Assembly: GCF_900182925.1 (NCBI RefSeq)
Contig: NZ_LT900024.1
Coordinates: forward strand, 2,232,001 to 2,296,000
Length of the DNA stretch: 64,000 nucleotides
Source: Psychrobacter sp. LV10R520-6
GTDB lineage: Bacteria; Pseudomonadota; Gammaproteobacteria; Pseudomonadales; Moraxellaceae
Direction of reading: 5' to 3'
The notes beneath the pieces were generated by a model. That model ran no database searches and was not told the origin of the DNA. It worked only from the letters and a program-made list of their open reading frames with translations. Shown here one piece after another: positions 61,629 to 64,000 of this stretch; within the stretch, counting starts at the first letter, position 1, and every line of letters begins with the position of its first letter. Position numbers and translations under genes: made by a program.

Positions 61629-61642
61629 GTAAAGCGTTAAAC

Positions 61643-62014
61643 TTATTTTAGTTCAACAGTTGCACCAGCTTCTTCAAGTTTCTTTTTCAACTCTTCACCA
61701 TCAGCTTTAGAAACAGCTTCTTTGATTGGTGCTGGAGCACTTTCAACCAAATCTTTCGCTTCTTTTAGACCAAGGCCAGTAGCTTCACGTACGGCTTTAA
61801 TAACCGCAACTTTCTTCTCGCCAAAGCTGGCAAGAACAACGTCAAACTCGTCTTGCTCTTCAGCAGCAGGACCGGCATCAGCAGCAGCAGCAGGTGCAGC
61901 AGCAACAGCAGCAGTTACGCCGAATTTTTCTTCCATGTCGCTGATAAGCTCAACGATATCCATTACTGACATTTCAGCGATTGCGTTTAACACATCATCT
62001 TTAGATAGTGCCAT
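61643..62014 (-). CDS. rplL: Ribosomal protein bL12 (L7/L12)
   Basis: 123 residues: the N-terminal dimerisation domain ([20 protein letters not shown]), the Ala-rich hinge ([16 protein letters not shown]) and the C-terminal domain [32 protein letters not shown], the factor-binding face of the ribosomal stalk. CGGAGAG sits before the ATG. It follows rplJ after 125 bp. Confidence 0.98.
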   Translation of the reverse strand: MALSKDDVLNAIAEMSVMDIVELISDMEEKFGVTAAVAAAPAAAADAGPAAEEQDEFDVVLASFGEKKVAVIKAVREATGLGLKEAKDLVESAPAPIKEAVSKADGEELKKKLEEAGATVELK

Positions 62015-62139
62015 GAGAACTCTCCGTTATCTGATAAAATTAATTGATTCTAATATTGCTTAGGCTGCTTGCCAAATTTTAAAATAGGTATGACAATGAA
62101 ATGCAACCGGCAATGTTAAAGTTACGTTAAAACAAGCAA

Positions 62140-62667
62140 TTAAGCAGCTTCTTTTGCGTCTTTGATTGCTGCTACGGTGCGAACAAATTTGCCAGGGACT
62201 GCATTCATAGTCTGGACAAGCTTGGTCACTGGTGCATTCATGGTAGCCATCAAGATAGATAGCGCTTCGTCGCGAGTTGGCAGCTTCGATACGCGTTCTA
62301 GCTCTTCTGGACCAAATAATTTACCACTAACTGATACCAATTTGGTCTCAAGGGCACTGTTATCTTTACTAAAGTCAAAAATGACTTTAGCTGCAGATCC
62401 CAAATCATCCATTGAGAAAGCCAAAAGTAATGGACCAGTCAGACTGTCTGACATGCACTCAAAGCTAGTACCTTCAAAAGCGCGTTTTGCTAGGGTATTT
62501 TTTACCACTTTCAAAACTACGCCTTTATCACGAGCTTGTTCGCGAAGCTTAGTAAGCTTCGCAACACCAATACCGTGATACTCGGCAGCTACCGCTGAGT
62601 ACGCATTAGCAGCAACTTCAGACACTTCAGCCACAACTTGTTGTTTTTGCTCTAGCGTTAATGCCAT
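62140..62667 (-). CDS. rplJ: Ribosomal protein uL10
   Basis: 175 residues. Base of the ribosomal stalk, binding 23S rRNA and bL12 dimers through its C-terminal helix. MALTLEQKQQVVAEVSEVA is the usual start of gammaproteobacterial L10. The ATG at 62667 has AAGGAGT ahead; an in-frame start at 62703 is unlikely. In E. coli, L10 with L12 represses its own mRNA through the leader, which could apply here. Confidence 0.97.
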   Translation of the reverse strand: MALTLEQKQQVVAEVSEVAANAYSAVAAEYHGIGVAKLTKLREQARDKGVVLKVVKNTLAKRAFEGTSFECMSDSLTGPLLLAFSMDDLGSAAKVIFDFSKDNSALETKLVSVSGKLFGPEELERVSKLPTRDEALSILMATMNAPVTKLVQTMNAVPGKFVRTVAAIKDAKEAA

Positions 62668-62771
62668 AAGTTGACTCCTTAATCTTATCAATCGTCTTAC
62701 CATTTAAATTTTTAAAAACCGAAGTTTTCAATCCGTTAAACCATAAGCTAAGACTGACTTGATACGACACA

Positions 62772-62808
62772 TTATCAATAAGCCCAAAAAAACAGTGCTT
62801 ATTGATAA
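62772..62808 (-). promoter_or_regulatory. Hairpin in the rplJ leader
   Basis: TTATCAATAAGC and GCTTATTGATAA, 12-bp perfect arms, 13-nt loop, about 105 bp before rplJ. On the minus strand the loop carries T7. Candidate part of the L10-responsive leader. Confidence 0.5.
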
Positions 62809-63075
62809 CGACTGATTACGGCACCGTTATCAGAATGACGTTGAGTGATAGGTTAATGCTAATATTTTGATAGCTAGTATCTTAATAAAAGCACTGCCCT
62901 ATCCGCTCTTGTCTTAAACTGTGTGGGCCACCGTCTGCGTAGGCCAACTAAGATTTTCATCTATCGTCGATTAATAAAACCAGCTTATTGGTATTAAAAG
63001 CAACTTTAGAAATTGAAAACAATTTTAAAAGATAGCTAACAATGTAACGAACTGATCTCTACCTACGGTCTTAGA

Positions 63076-63097
63076 CAGCGTAGCGACTGCTACGCTG
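63076..63097. repeat. Hairpin CAGCGTAGC-GACT-GCTACGCTG
   Basis: A 9-bp perfect GC-rich stem with a 4-nt loop in the rplA-rplJ spacer. No T-tract follows on either strand, so a stable RNA structure is more likely than a terminator. Confidence 0.7.
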
Positions 63098-63120
63098 ACC
63101 TAATCTTTTAGAATTGTTTT

Positions 63121-63168
63121 GGACCTATTACTACAATATTTCATTTAAAATATTAAGATAATAGGTCC
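63121..63168. repeat. Two-level inverted repeat downstream of rplA
   Basis: Outer arms GGACCTATTA / TAATAGGTCC (10 bp) enclose, after a 4x4 mismatch, inner arms AATATTT / AAATATT (7 bp). It lies 18 bp past the rplA stop and lacks a T-tract on the minus strand, so it may be a processing or 3'-end protection hairpin. Confidence 0.75.
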
Positions 63169-63186
63169 ATATAGTTTTTACTTATC

Positions 63187-63888
63187 TTACTTAGCAACGC
63201 GGTAAGGAACAGGATCAATAGTGATACCTGGACCCATGGTGCTAGACAAAGTAATTTTCTTAATGAAAATACCTTTAGAGGTTGCAGGCTTAGCACGTTT
63301 TAAATCTGCTAGTAGCGCTTGCGCATTTTGCATTACTTGTTCAGCAGTAAAGCCAACTTGACCAATAGTGGTATGAATAATACCCGCTTTGTCAACACGA
63401 TACTGTGCTTGACCGGCTTTAGCATTGGTTACAGCTTCTGCAACGTTAGGCGTTACGGTACCAACTTTAGGGTTAGGCATTAAACCACGTGGGCCTAAGA
63501 TTGTACCTAATTGACCAACAACGCGCATAGCGTCAGGAGCAGCAATAACCACGTCAAAGTCCAGGTTACCGGCTTTGATTGATTCTGCTAGGTCTTCAAA
63601 ACCAACGATGTCCGCGCCCGCTTCTTTAGCGGCTTCAGCAGCAGCGCCTTGAGCGAATACAGCAACGCGTTTGGTTTTACCAGTACCCGAAGGAAGGTTA
63701 GTTGCACCACGAACGACTTGGTCCGATTTACGTGGATCAACACCCAAGTTTACCGCAATATCGATAGACTCTTTGAATTTTAAAGCGGGTAAATCATTTA
63801 AGATCTGTACCGCTTCTTCAATAGTGTATAGTTTTTCATTTTCGATACGGCTATTGATCTCTTTTTGACGTTTGGTTAGCTTAGACAT
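63187..63888 (-). CDS. rplA: Ribosomal protein uL1
   Basis: 233 residues, the L1 protein of the mobile L1 stalk, which controls E-site tRNA release and in E. coli represses its own operon. [21 protein letters not shown] and [19 protein letters not shown] are the family signatures. The ATG overlaps the rplK stop by one base (TAATG), with GGAGGG inside rplK. Length is at the family norm. Confidence 0.98.
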   Translation of the reverse strand: MSKLTKRQKEINSRIENEKLYTIEEAVQILNDLPALKFKESIDIAVNLGVDPRKSDQVVRGATNLPSGTGKTKRVAVFAQGAAAEAAKEAGADIVGFEDLAESIKAGNLDFDVVIAAPDAMRVVGQLGTILGPRGLMPNPKVGTVTPNVAEAVTNAKAGQAQYRVDKAGIIHTTIGQVGFTAEQVMQNAQALLADLKRAKPATSKGIFIKKITLSSTMGPGITIDPVPYRVAK

Positions 63889-64000
63889 TATATACCCTCC
63901 ACGGTAATACCCATTGAACGGGCAGTACCAGCAACGGTACGAACAGCAGCATCAAGATCGGCAGCGGTTAAGTCTGCATTCTTGGTTTTAACGATCTCTT
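63888..64000 (-). CDS. rplK: Ribosomal protein uL11, 3' end only
   Basis: Partial: the window ends inside the gene. The 37 C-terminal residues include [20 protein letters not shown] and end MGITVEGI, matching the L11 C-terminus that binds the GTPase-associated centre of 23S rRNA. The stop codon overlaps the rplA start by one base. Confidence 0.95.
   Translation of the reverse strand, partial: EIVKTKNADLTAADLDAAVRTVAGTARSMGITVEGI

Larger units (their letters stand above)
60940..61642. other. Long spacer between rplL and rpoB with terminator-like elements
   Basis: 703 bp, AT-rich, containing the rplL terminator (61589-61628), a second minus-strand hairpin with a T-tract (61422-61455), a TGTCATA-tcac-TATGACA palindrome (61138-61155) and an AT dinucleotide run near 61277-61287. 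No gene is credible here; the frame at 61356-61604 begins inside the terminator. rpoB either depends on readthrough or has its own promoter in this spacer. Confidence 0.6.
62668..63186. other. rplA-rplJ spacer / rplJ leader
   Basis: 519 bp without a gene. It contains three perfect or near-perfect inverted repeats (62772-62808, 63076-63097, 63121-63168), no T-tract terminator, and presumably a promoter for rplJL and the L10 autoregulatory leader found in other gammaproteobacteria. I could not match the leader's consensus by eye. Confidence 0.55.

Overview
The window reads as one contiguous piece of a gammaproteobacterial chromosome of the Moraxellaceae, most likely a Psychrobacter. Reasons: moderate GC with AT-rich intergenic DNA, Psychrobacter-like protein sequences throughout (RpoB, RpoC, GltB, PilQ, ParC), and gene neighbourhoods typical of the group (pilMNOPQ divergent from a class A PBP, aroK-aroB-SPOR protein, serB divergent from an AhpA/YtjB-like membrane protein, hemJ). 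The genus is an inference. I see no tRNA, rRNA, CRISPR array, prophage or complete insertion sequence.

Layout. 1-9.7 kb: valS, an FNT-family channel, a BASS-type transporter, two YbjQ-family proteins, a UPF0149 protein, a small acidic protein and a membrane protein. 10-16 kb: serB, a DUF368 membrane protein, an SCP2 protein, bioB and hemJ, all on the plus strand. 16-25 kb: a secreted putative Cys-His hydrolase, a small membrane protein, rph, two tandem acyl-CoA ligases and a VWA lipoprotein, all on the minus strand. 25-33 kb: parC, a HAD phosphatase, a small membrane protein, an SDR, a PotD-like lipoprotein and a FUSC protein. 33-39 kb: gltBD. 40-48.6 kb: minus-strand pilM-N-O-P-Q followed by aroK-aroB-SPOR protein, divergent from the PBP1A gene (48.8-51.4 kb). 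52-64 kb: rpoC, rpoB, rplL, rplJ, rplA and the 3' end of rplK, all on the minus strand.

Most of the window is housekeeping: transcription and translation (rplKAJL-rpoBC, valS, rph), chromosome topology (parC), nitrogen assimilation (gltBD), serine, biotin, haem and shikimate biosynthesis, envelope building (PBP1A, type IV pilus) and fatty-acid activation. I found no convincing new multi-gene system. The features most worth a second look lie between genes: a 77-bp structured palindrome beside a second perfect inverted repeat upstream of gltB, a recurring habit of 15-16 bp tandem duplications, a perfect 23-bp-arm palindrome after pilQ, long structured leaders before rplJ and rpoB, and small unlisted ORFs at about 9.7 and 39.3 kb.
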